Below are positions 14,409 to 20,681 of a stretch of DNA of 20,681 nt, piece after piece; position 1 is the stretch's first letter, and every line of letters begins with the position of its first letter. The DNA lies in assembly GCA_937983495.1 (NCBI GenBank), contig CALKAA010000216.1, forward strand, positions 1-20,681, written 5' to 3'. Below the pieces are notes generated by a model, which was given only the letters and a program-made list of their open reading frames with translations, did not search any database and had not been told where the DNA came from. Source of the DNA: an uncultured Gemmobacter sp. (GTDB lineage Bacteria > Pseudomonadota > Alphaproteobacteria > Rhodobacterales > Rhodobacteraceae). Both the position numbers and the translations under genes were made by a program.

Positions 14409-16499
14409 GTGGAGGCAGTTCGGCGGGCAGCGCTATGGCCGCTTCTGGCTCTGGCAGAGGCCAGAGGACTCCTGTTCCCCTGGGTGCCGGTCTTTCTGGC
14501 GCTTGGGATCGGGGTCTGGTTCGGGCTGACCAACGAGCCTGCGATCTGGGTCTATATTCTGGTGTCTGTTGCGCTGCTGGCGGTGCTTGGCCTGTGGTGG
14601 ATCGGGCCTGAATTGGCCCATCCTGTCTGCGTGGCCATGGCCATGCTGGCGCTCGGTTTTCTGGTTGCAGGGGTGCGGGGGCACCTGGTGGCCGCGCCGG
14701 TGCTGGATTTCCGCTACTACGGCCCGGTGGAGGGACGGGTGATTGCGATTGACCGTTCACAATCCGATGCGTTGCGGCTGACGCTGGATCGGGTGGTGTT
14801 GTCGGATGTCGCCCCGGGTAAGCTGCCCAAAAGGGTGCGTATTGCCCTGCATGGGCCGCTTGCGGTGCATGAGCCCGCGCCGGGCGAGGTGGTGCAGATC
14901 ACAGCCCATCTCTCTCCGCCTGCCGCACCTGTGGAGCCCGGTGGCTTTGATTTTCAGCGCATGGCCTGGTTCCAAGGGCTTGGCGCTATTGGATATACCC
15001 GCCACCCGGTGCTTTTCCAGGCCGAGCCTGCGCCAAGCGAACAATGGGTCAACCGGTTGCGAGCCTGGCTGTCGGCTGGCGTGCAGGCCCGAATTCCGGG
15101 CGATGCAGGTGCTTTTGCCGCCGGGGTGATGACCGGAGACCGCTCTGGGCTCAGCCTTGAGGCGGTGGAGGCCTTGCGGGCCTCCAGTCTCGCGCATCTG
15201 TTGGCGATTTCTGGCATGAACATGGCCTTCCTCATCGGCTTCGTGTTCACGCTGATCCGTTCTGGTCTTGCGCTGGTTCCGGCGATTGCGCTGCGCCTGC
15301 CCACAAAAAAGATCGCTGCGGCGATTTCATTGGGTGTCGCATGGTTCTATTTGTTGCTGTCGGGGGCAAATGTCGCGACAGAGCGAGCCTTTCTGATGGT
15401 TTGCGTGATGCTGGGGGCCGTTCTTCTTGATCGGCGCGCCTTGTCCTTGCGATCGGTGGCGATGTCTGCCGTGGTGTTGCTGCTGCTGCGCCCCGAGAGC
15501 TTGCTTGACCCTGGGTTCCAGATGTCTTTTGCGGCGACGACCGCACTGATTGCAGGATTTGCGGCGGTTGAGGCGAACATGCTGCGCGGCCGTATCCCGC
15601 CATGGGGCGTGCCCGTTTTCACGCTGGTCCTGTCTTCTGCCCTCGCTGGGGTGGCTACCGCCCCCTATGGCGCGGCGCATTTCAATCGGATTGCAGATTT
15701 TGGCTTTGTTGCCAATCTCTTGACTGTTCCTGTGATGGGGGCAGTCGTCATGCCGGCCGGGGCTATGGCGGCGTTGTTGGCCCCCCTTGGGCTGGCTGAT
15801 CTGCCATTGTGGGTCATGGGATTAGGGTGTCAGTGGATCTTGTATATTGCGGCGCTGGTGGGCAGTTGGGAGGGGGCCGTGACTGCGGTGCCTGCCCCTG
15901 ATGGGCTGACCCTTGCACTGATCTCGATCGGCGGGATCTGGCTGTCAGTCTGGCGCGGGTGGGGGCGTATGGCAGGTATCGCGCCTGTTGTGCTGGCCTT
16001 TGCTCTTTGGGCGCAAGTCCAACGGCCAGAGTTGCTGGTGGCACCAGATGCGGGCGTGATCGGTCTGATGGGGACGGAGGGACGGGCGCTATCCGTGGCG
16101 CGCGGGGCCGGTTTTGCAGCAAGCAGTTGGTTGGAGAATGATGGAGACCTGAGTGATCAGGCCATCGCCGCGACTCGTGCAGGATTTACGGGGCCAAAGG
16201 CGGAGCGCAGTTTTCGTTTGGGGCCGTGGCGCGGCATTCATTTGAAGGGAAAGGGCGCGGAGCCAGCTTTGGCACAGGCTTGCGCAGCCTATGATCTGGT
16301 GGTGATTGCCGCGCAGCCAAAACAGAAACCTGACGGATGCCATATCCTCGATCAAGACAGTTTGCGACGCAGCGGCGGCGTGGCTCTCTGGCTCAAGGGG
16401 GATGCACTACATCTTGTGCCGTCGCGGCAAGGCTTGCGGCTATGGCAGGGGGCAACCCCCCCCGCCGCCGAAGCCCTCTGGCAGTTGCCGTCTCAGTAG
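14409..16499 (+). CDS. comEC: ComEC/Rec2-family competence membrane protein
   Basis: About 696 residues. An N-terminal pair of membrane helices (LFPWVPVFLALGIGVWFGL) is followed by the DUF4131/OB-like region (VEGRVIAIDRSQSDALRLTLDRVVL) and the multi-helix Competence domain with the signature SLAHLLAISGMNMAFLIGFV. The family forms the inner-membrane channel for DNA uptake. The C-terminal ~155 residues sit where ComEC normally has a metallo-beta-lactamase domain, but no HxHxDH motif is present, so the nuclease-like module is missing or degenerate. A run of eight C (16456-16463) sits near the 3' end. The start is uncertain: GTG 14409 (VEAVRRAALWPLL) has an AGGGG site ten bases upstream and leaves room for promoters; ATG 14331 would add 26 residues and overlap the gltX start. 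The 3' end overlaps lexA by 7 bases. Confidence 0.9.
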   Translation: MEAVRRAALWPLLALAEARGLLFPWVPVFLALGIGVWFGLTNEPAIWVYILVSVALLAVLGLWWIGPELAHPVCVAMAMLALGFLVAGVRGHLVAAPVLDFRYYGPVEGRVIAIDRSQSDALRLTLDRVVLSDVAPGKLPKRVRIALHGPLAVHEPAPGEVVQITAHLSPPAAPVEPGGFDFQRMAWFQGLGAIGYTRHPVLFQAEPAPSEQWVNRLRAWLSAGVQARIPGDAGAFAAGVMTGDRSGLSLEAVEALRASSLAHLLAISGMNMAFLIGFVFTLIRSGLALVPAIALRLPTKKIAAAISLGVAWFYLLLSGANVATERAFLMVCVMLGAVLLDRRALSLRSVAMSAVVLLLLRPESLLDPGFQMSFAATTALIAGFAAVEANMLRGRIPPWGVPVFTLVLSSALAGVATAPYGAAHFNRIADFGFVANLLTVPVMGAVVMPAGAMAALLAPLGLADLPLWVMGLGCQWILYIAALVGSWEGAVTAVPAPDGLTLALISIGGIWLSVWRGWGRMAGIAPVVLAFALWAQVQRPELLVAPDAGVIGLMGTEGRALSVARGAGFAASSWLENDGDLSDQAIAATRAGFTGPKAERSFRLGPWRGIHLKGKGAEPALAQACAAYDLVVIAAQPKQKPDGCHILDQDSLRRSGGVALWLKGDALHLVPSRQGLRLWQGATPPAAEALWQLPSQ

Positions 16500-17185
16500 C
16501 TGCGGATCAGCCCGACCAGACGCCCCTGAACTTTCACCAGATGATCCGGGAACACTCTGGTCTCATAGGCAGGATTTGCCGCCTCCAGCGCGATCATGTT
16601 GCCCTTGCGGCGAAAACGCTTCAGCGTGGCTTCGGCATCTTCCACCAAGGCGACGACGATATCACCGTTATTCGCCGTATTCTGTTCGCGGATCACAACG
16701 ATGTCGCCGTCATTGATGCCGGCTTCGATCATCGAGTCACCCTTCACCTCCAGCGCATAATGCTGGCCTGCACCGGACAGCATCGAGCCGGGAACGGCGA
16801 TGTGATGCGAGACCTCCGATATGGCTTCAATGGGCACGCCGGCCGCAATGCGGCCCATCACGGGAAGCTCCATCGCATGCAGTGCCTCGACCGGCATCGC
16901 AGAACGCGGCGGTGGCGCGTCTGGTCGATCTCCCTCAATGACCCGAGGTGAAAAGCCAGGCTTTTCCATGGCTTCCGGGAGTTTCACAATCTCGATGGCC
17001 CGCGCCCGATGCGCCAGTCTGCGAATGAAGCCCCGTTCTTCCAAGGCTGTGATCAGCCGATGAATCCCGGATTTTGATCGCAAATCAAGGGCTTCCTTCA
17101 TTTCGTCAAAAGAAGGCGGCACACCGTCGCGATTCATGCGGATGCGGATGAAATCAAGAAGTTCCAACTGCTTGCGTGTGAGCAT
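16493..17185 (-). CDS. lexA: LexA SOS repressor
   Basis: A 230-residue repressor of the SOS regulon. The N-terminal winged helix starts MLTRKQLELLDFIRIRM and contains the recognition region PPSFDEMKEALDLRSKSGIHRLI (23-45). The linker is long (about residues 70-105). The C-terminal autoprotease shows the Ala115-Gly116 cleavage site in GRIAAGVPIEA, the nucleophile Ser151 in KGDSMIEAG and the general-base Lys189 in ATLKRF. RecA filament triggers self-cleavage. ATG 17185 has AAGGGA about nine bases upstream and begins the homology. A consensus alphaproteobacterial SOS box lies 44 bases upstream, so the gene is autoregulated. It follows moeA after 96 bases with its own promoter region and converges on comEC. 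Confidence 0.97.
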   Translation of the reverse strand: MLTRKQLELLDFIRIRMNRDGVPPSFDEMKEALDLRSKSGIHRLITALEERGFIRRLAHRARAIEIVKLPEAMEKPGFSPRVIEGDRPDAPPPRSAMPVEALHAMELPVMGRIAAGVPIEAISEVSHHIAVPGSMLSGAGQHYALEVKGDSMIEAGINDGDIVVIREQNTANNGDIVVALVEDAEATLKRFRRKGNMIALEAANPAYETRVFPDHLVKVQGRLVGLIRSY

Positions 17186-17228
17186 CAGGTCAATCCCTTC
17201 GTGCAGTTCGCTAGGGTGTTTGCATAAT

Positions 17229-17243
17229 GTTCTGATGCTGTTC
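17229..17243 (-). promoter_or_regulatory. LexA operator (SOS box) of lexA
   Basis: The plus strand reads GTTC-TGATGCT-GTTC, an exact match to the alphaproteobacterial SOS consensus GTTC-N7-GTTC. It lies between a good minus-strand -35-like TTGACA (17252-17257) and the lexA start, with a -10-like CATTAT at 17224-17229. The spacing of those two hexamers is longer than standard, so the exact -10 is uncertain. LexA binding here would block its own transcription. Confidence 0.9.
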
Positions 17244-17281
17244 TTGGTTTGTGTCAAGAGGGTTTGTGGCAGGAGTATTTC

Positions 17282-18445
17282 CTAGATCGGCAAGAATTCG
17301 ACCATGTCCCCGGCCTGCCGCGATTGATCTCCGGCTGGACGCAGTAATAGCGCGTTGGCTTGACAAAGCACGGAAAGCAAAGCGGAATCCTGGCGCGCGA
17401 ATGGGGTGATCCTGCCGTTTTCGACAGAGGCTCGCATGTAATGAGCACGAGGGCCTGCGGGGCCGGTGTCCTGGGCCAGGCATGCTCGTTCCAGCCGTGG
17501 TTCCGGGGCCGGATCGCCTAGCATCGCGCGCAGCAGAGGCAACAGGAAAAGATGCGCGCAGGTGAAAGCCGAAACGGGATTACCAGGCAGGCCGAGCAGC
17601 GGGACGCCGCGAAAATCTCCTGCAATCAAGGGCTTGCCGGGGCGCATGGCGATCTTGTGGAAAGCCAGTTTGAGCCCGAGATCGGGCGCTAGCCGTGCCA
17701 CGACATCATGATCGCCGACCGAGGCCCCGCCGATTGTCACCACAACATCTGCGCCCTCGGCGAGGGCGAAGGCTGCGCGGAGTGAGGCTTCCGTATCGCG
17801 CGCGATGGGAAGCAGTCGAGCGGCGCCGCCAACCTGCTCGACCAGCGCCTTGATCGCAAAGCCGTTGGAGGCCACGATCTGATCGGCGCGCGGCACCTCG
17901 CCGGGCATCACCAACTCGTCGCCCGTTGTCAGAATGGCGACCTCCGGGCGTCGCCGCAAGGGAAGGCGATCCAAGTTCATCGCGGCAAGCAGCGCTATAT
18001 CTTGTGGCCTCAGTTGCCGCGGCGCGAAGATGTGCCCGGTTTTGAAGTCGTCGCCCTGCGCACGGATATTGGTTTTCTCAGCGGCCGCAGTCAGGGTGAT
18101 GCGGTTGCCTTCGCGCAGCACATCCTCCTGCAGTGCCACATGGCTTGCACCGGTCGGGACCGGAGCCCCGGTGAAAATGCGCAAGGAGTCGCCCGGGCCA
18201 AGGCTGCCGGTGAAAGCGTGCCCAGCCCCCGCCTCGCCAATCACGGTAAACGCAGCGCCCGCCGGGGCCGGGCCGACAATGGCATAGCCATCCATCGCTG
18301 AGGCATTGAAGGGCGGTTGCGTCAGGCGGGCCGGGACAGGTTCGGCCAGCCAACGCCCCGCCGCTTCGGCCAAGGGCACCATTTCCACCGGCAGCGGGTG
18401 CGCCAGCGCCAGCACCCGCTCCAGCGCCTCGGCCACGGAAATCAT
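17282..18445 (-). CDS. moeA: Molybdopterin molybdenumtransferase MoeA
   Basis: A 387-residue enzyme that inserts molybdate into adenylylated molybdopterin in the last step of molybdenum-cofactor synthesis. Family marks are QPPFNASAMDGYA (43-55), TTGDELVMPGE (173-183), TIGGASVGDHD (237-247), AMRPGKPL (266-273) and GLPGNPVSAF (285-294), in the order of the MoeA N-terminal, MoCF-binding and C-terminal domains. The length is normal. The ATG at 18445 overlaps the TGA of moaC as ATGA, so translation is probably coupled; no independent promoter is needed. The gene ends 96 bases before lexA. Confidence 0.97.
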   Translation of the reverse strand: MISVAEALERVLALAHPLPVEMVPLAEAAGRWLAEPVPARLTQPPFNASAMDGYAIVGPAPAGAAFTVIGEAGAGHAFTGSLGPGDSLRIFTGAPVPTGASHVALQEDVLREGNRITLTAAAEKTNIRAQGDDFKTGHIFAPRQLRPQDIALLAAMNLDRLPLRRRPEVAILTTGDELVMPGEVPRADQIVASNGFAIKALVEQVGGAARLLPIARDTEASLRAAFALAEGADVVVTIGGASVGDHDVVARLAPDLGLKLAFHKIAMRPGKPLIAGDFRGVPLLGLPGNPVSAFTCAHLFLLPLLRAMLGDPAPEPRLERACLAQDTGPAGPRAHYMRASVENGRITPFARQDSALLSVLCQANALLLRPAGDQSRQAGDMVEFLPI

Positions 18446-18915
18446 GGCCTGGCCTCGAAGCGGCCCGACTTGCCGCCATCTTTGAGTGTTACCTTAATGC
18501 TATGTATTTCCATGGTTTTCTCGGCTGCTTTCAGCATGTCATAGACGGTAAGACAGGCCACAGATACGGCCGTCAGCGCTTCCATCTCGACCCCGGTCTG
18601 GCCTGTGGTCTTGACCGTCGCGCTGACACGGATGCCCGGAAGGCCAGGGTCAGGCGTCAGATCAAGCGCGACCTTTGTGATTGGCAGCGGGTGGCAAAGC
18701 GGGATCAGATCAGCGGTTTTCTTCGCCGCCATGATGCCAGCCAAGCGCGCCACGCCCAGAACATCTCCCTTGGCGGCACGATTTTCGGTGACCAGTGCGA
18801 GGGTCTCTGCCGTCATTTGCACCGCGCCGACGGCGATGGCGACGCGAGATGTGGTGGCCTTGTCCGAGACATCTACCATATGCGCCCGGCCTTCGGCGTC
18901 AAAATGGGTGAGCAT
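18442..18915 (-). CDS. moaC: Cyclic pyranopterin monophosphate synthase MoaC
   Basis: A 157-residue enzyme that, with MoaA, converts GTP to cyclic pyranopterin monophosphate in molybdenum-cofactor synthesis. The motif KKTADLIPLCHPLPITKV (65-82) and the helix GVEMEALTAVSVACLTVYDMLKA (108-130), with the catalytic Asp126 and Lys129, are intact. HMVDVSDK near the N-terminus is also typical. Start and stop each overlap the neighbouring gene: its ATG shares ATGA with the trpC stop, and its TGA shares ATGA with the moeA start. Confidence 0.97.
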   Translation of the reverse strand: MLTHFDAEGRAHMVDVSDKATTSRVAIAVGAVQMTAETLALVTENRAAKGDVLGVARLAGIMAAKKTADLIPLCHPLPITKVALDLTPDPGLPGIRVSATVKTTGQTGVEMEALTAVSVACLTVYDMLKAAEKTMEIHSIKVTLKDGGKSGRFEARP

Positions 18916-19727
18916 CAGAGGCCACCTCCCGCACGCAGAGGGTTGGCGAGCAGGTTGCGCGTCGCGTCGGCCACATCGGCCTGCCGCATCAGACTTTCAC
19001 CGATCAGGAAGCTGCGCACGCCATATTGCGCCATATCCGCAAGGTCTGCCGGGGTGAAAAGGCCACTTTCCGACACGATCAGTCGGTTTTCGGGGGCGCG
19101 GCGGGCCAGATCGCGGGTCACGTCCAGCGTCACCTCGAAGGTATGGAGATTACGATTGTTAATGCCGAGCAGCGGCGACTTGAGGCGCGAGGCCCGTTCC
19201 AGCTCGTCCCGGTCATGCACCTCGATCAGCACATCCATGCCCAGTTCCAAGGAAACCTGTTCCAGATCAATGGCTTGTGTGTCGTCCAGCGAGGCCATGA
19301 TCAGAAGGATGCAATCGGCCTTCAGCGCGCGCGCCTCCACGATCTGATAGGGATCATAGATGAAATCCTTGCGCAGGCAGGGCAGGCTGGTCGCATCATG
19401 CGCTGCGGTCAGGTAGCTGTCATCGCCCTGAAACGAGGGGCCGTCGGTCAGCACCGAAAGACAGGTGGCACCCCCTGCCTCATAGGCTTGCGCAAGCTCT
19501 GGCGGGTTGAAGTCCGCACGGATCAAGCCTTTGGAAGGGCTGGCTTTCTTGATCTCTGCAATCAGGCCATAGCCCTGGGCCGAGGCCTGACGCAAGGCGG
19601 CCTCGAAACCGCGTGGCGCGGGCGCTTCCTTGGCGGCAGCCTCCAGATCGGCCAGCGGGCGGGCGGCTTTCCGCGCGGCCACATCCTCAAGTTTATAGGC
19701 CTTGATACGATCGAGAATGGTGGACAT
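18915..19727 (-). CDS. trpC: Indole-3-glycerol-phosphate synthase
   Basis: A 270-residue TIM-barrel enzyme of tryptophan synthesis that closes CdRP to indole-3-glycerol phosphate. AEIKKASPSKG (57-67), LRKDF with Lys120, LIEVHDRDE with Glu169, GINNRNLHTF (188-197) and VSESGL are the conserved active-site and phosphate-binding segments. It is the monofunctional form, without a fused TrpF. ATG 19727 is preceded by AAAGGAG seven bases upstream, a strong ribosome site. It is followed by moaC with an ATGA overlap. Upstream, 118 bases separate it from ung, enough for an internal promoter. Confidence 0.98.
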   Translation of the reverse strand: MSTILDRIKAYKLEDVAARKAARPLADLEAAAKEAPAPRGFEAALRQASAQGYGLIAEIKKASPSKGLIRADFNPPELAQAYEAGGATCLSVLTDGPSFQGDDSYLTAAHDATSLPCLRKDFIYDPYQIVEARALKADCILLIMASLDDTQAIDLEQVSLELGMDVLIEVHDRDELERASRLKSPLLGINNRNLHTFEVTLDVTRDLARRAPENRLIVSESGLFTPADLADMAQYGVRSFLIGESLMRQADVADATRNLLANPLRAGGGL

Positions 19728-19777
19728 GGCAAGACTCCTTTCCGCAGGTTTAACCTTTGGGGGGCAGGTTGAAAACC

Positions 19778-19806
19778 CGCCAAACGGTAAGCGCATATAC
19801 GCTTTT
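19778..19806 (-). repeat. Direct repeat unit 1 upstream of trpC
   Basis: This unit starts CGCCAAACGGTAAGCG and ends in a CGCTTTT block. It matches unit 2 (19819-19846) at most positions, with one single-base gap. The core AGCGCATATACGCT is itself nearly palindromic. The start-to-start distance is 41 bases, about four helical turns, which fits a pair of sites for one protein on the same face of the DNA. Confidence 0.65.
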
Positions 19807-19818
19807 GAAAGGGAATCA

Positions 19819-19846
19819 CGCCAAACTGTAAGCGTATGTACGTTTT
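19819..19846 (-). repeat. Direct repeat unit 2 upstream of trpC
   Basis: This unit starts CGCCAAACTGTAAGCG and ends in ACGTTTT; it is the second copy of the repeat at 19778-19806. Its last base coincides with the final base of the ung stop codon, so the pair fills most of the ung-trpC gap. No gene or terminator explains it. Confidence 0.65.
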
Positions 19847-20490
19847 CAGGCGGCCCAGTTGATCGGGGGCCGCCCTTGGCTCGCCAACCAGTCATTCACC
19901 CGGCTGAACGGGCGGCTGCCAAAGAACCCGCGATGAACCGAAAGGGGGGAGGGGTGCGCAGAGTGGTGGAACAGATGCTCGGCCCCCTCGGGCGTGCGCT
20001 GCGGCAATTTTGCGCAAAGTTTTTGCGCAGGTCCGCCCCACAGCAGGAAGGCGCGCGGGCCATCCTGCGCGGTGGCGTTGAGGATTTGAGCCACCAGAGC
20101 CTCCCATCCCCATCCCTTGTGCCCATGCGATTCGCCCACCGGGACGGTGAGCACGGTATTCAAGAGCAAGACACCCTGCCGCGCCCATCCGGTGAGGTCA
20201 CCGTCTGCGCGCGTGAGGCCGAGATCGCTGTGCAGCTCGGTCAGGATGTTCTTGAGCGAATGTTGCGGCGCTTGGCCCGGCGGGAAGCTGAAGGCGAGGC
20301 CGGTGGCGCGCCCCGCGGTCGGGTAGGGGTCCTGGCCCAGGATCACGACGCGCACCTGTTCGCGCGGGGTCAGTTCCAGCGCGCGGAAAGGCATGGCGGG
20401 TTGCCAGCCGGGCGTGGCAGCAAGGCGGGCCGACAGCGCGGGCCACCCTTCGGTGAAGAAGGGCAGGTCGGCCCAGCTTTGCGGGATCAT
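19846..20490 (-). CDS. ung: Uracil-DNA glycosylase (family 1)
   Basis: A 214-residue base-excision-repair enzyme that removes uracil from DNA. Motif A VVILGQDPYPTAGRATGLAF (48-67) has the water-activating Asp54; LLLNTVLTVPVGESHGHKGWGWE (108-130) and the minor-groove loop HHSAHPSPLSVHRGFFG (175-191) with His179 complete the family 1 signature. ATG 20490 overlaps the TGA of the upstream trpD as ATGA, so it appears translationally coupled to trpD. It sits between trpD and trpC, which is not the usual content of that gap. Confidence 0.97.
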   Translation of the reverse strand: MIPQSWADLPFFTEGWPALSARLAATPGWQPAMPFRALELTPREQVRVVILGQDPYPTAGRATGLAFSFPPGQAPQHSLKNILTELHSDLGLTRADGDLTGWARQGVLLLNTVLTVPVGESHGHKGWGWEALVAQILNATAQDGPRAFLLWGGPAQKLCAKLPQRTPEGAEHLFHHSAHPSPLSVHRGFFGSRPFSRVNDWLASQGRPPINWAA

Positions 20491-20681
20491 GCGGCAGTCA
20501 GGGTGATCAAAGCCTCGACCTTGCCAAGCGCGGCCCCGCTATCGAGGCTTTCGCGGGCGATCTCTACCCCTTCGGGCAGGTTGGCGGCACGGTCCGCCAC
20601 CACCAGCGCGGCGGCGGAGTTCAGCAAGACGGCATCACGATACGCCCCGGTCTCGCCCTCCAGCAGGCGGCGGAAGGCGGC
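20487..20681 (-). CDS. trpD: Anthranilate phosphoribosyltransferase, C-terminal part (cut by window end)
   Basis: The last 64 codons of a gene running in from beyond base 20681. The translation AAFRRLLEGETGAYRDAVLLN continues through SAAAALVVADRAANLPEGVE to a C-terminal LGKVEALITLTAA and stop. The 'AYRDAVLLN-x-A-A-LxxA' helix and the 'SGAALGKVEAL' tail are the usual TrpD C-terminus. TrpD transfers phosphoribosyl to anthranilate in tryptophan synthesis. Its TGA overlaps the ung ATG. The 5' portion is absent only because the window ends. Confidence 0.93.
   Translation of the reverse strand, partial: AAFRRLLEGETGAYRDAVLLNSAAALVVADRAANLPEGVEIARESLDSGAALGKVEALITLTAA

Noticed and set aside
19728..19845. 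Trp attenuator leader peptide before trpC
   Set aside because: No short frame with tandem Trp codons and no terminator/antiterminator pair is visible.

Overview
The window reads as a chromosomal segment of a Rhodobacterales (Rhodobacteraceae-type) alphaproteobacterium. The evidence is its high GC, its alphaproteobacterial SOS operator (GTTC-N7-GTTC) upstream of lexA, the trpD/trpC-moaC-moeA-lexA gene string, a type III ornithine decarboxylase divergent from an Lrp-family regulator, and protein sequences of rhodobacterial character. It is mostly housekeeping DNA, with no phage, IS element, CRISPR array, tRNA or rRNA that I can see. The first 44 bases are not genomic: they match the 3' part of the Illumina TruSeq universal adapter, so this is the untrimmed end of a contig.

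Layout: after a gene-free stretch (45-312) comes a small DUF4177 gene (+). It converges on a HisC-like aminotransferase (-), and the two stop codons share bases. Next is an unusual gene joining an N-terminal SGNH-hydrolase-like domain to a C-terminal RTX calcium-binding repeat domain (-). Then come a valS terminator, valS (-) with a low-GC insert and a hairpin covering its Shine-Dalgarno sequence, and a two-domain VOC protein (-). An Lrp/AsnC regulator (-) and an ornithine/lysine decarboxylase (+) diverge from a shared region; the decarboxylase has a structured leader that looks like an alphaproteobacterial speF-type leader RNA. A DUF2235 alpha/beta hydrolase (+) follows and overlaps tail-to-tail with a PaaI-type thioesterase (-), itself preceded by a DUF1624 membrane protein (-).

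The second half holds gltA and gltX (-), comEC (+, divergent from gltX and convergent with lexA), lexA (-) with its own SOS box, and a tightly packed minus-strand cluster trpD(partial)-ung-trpC-moaC-moeA. ATGA start/stop overlaps join trpD to ung, trpC to moaC and moaC to moeA. This couples tryptophan synthesis, uracil excision repair and molybdenum cofactor synthesis in what may be one transcription unit. A pair of imperfect 28-29 bp direct repeats 41 bp apart lies between ung and trpC and may be an internal promoter or operator.

No clearly new multi-gene system is visible. The most interesting non-textbook signals are the valS ribosome-binding-site hairpin, the valS insert and low-GC gltX segment, the decarboxylase leader, the repeats before trpC, the ung insertion in the trp cluster, and the SGNH-RTX protein.
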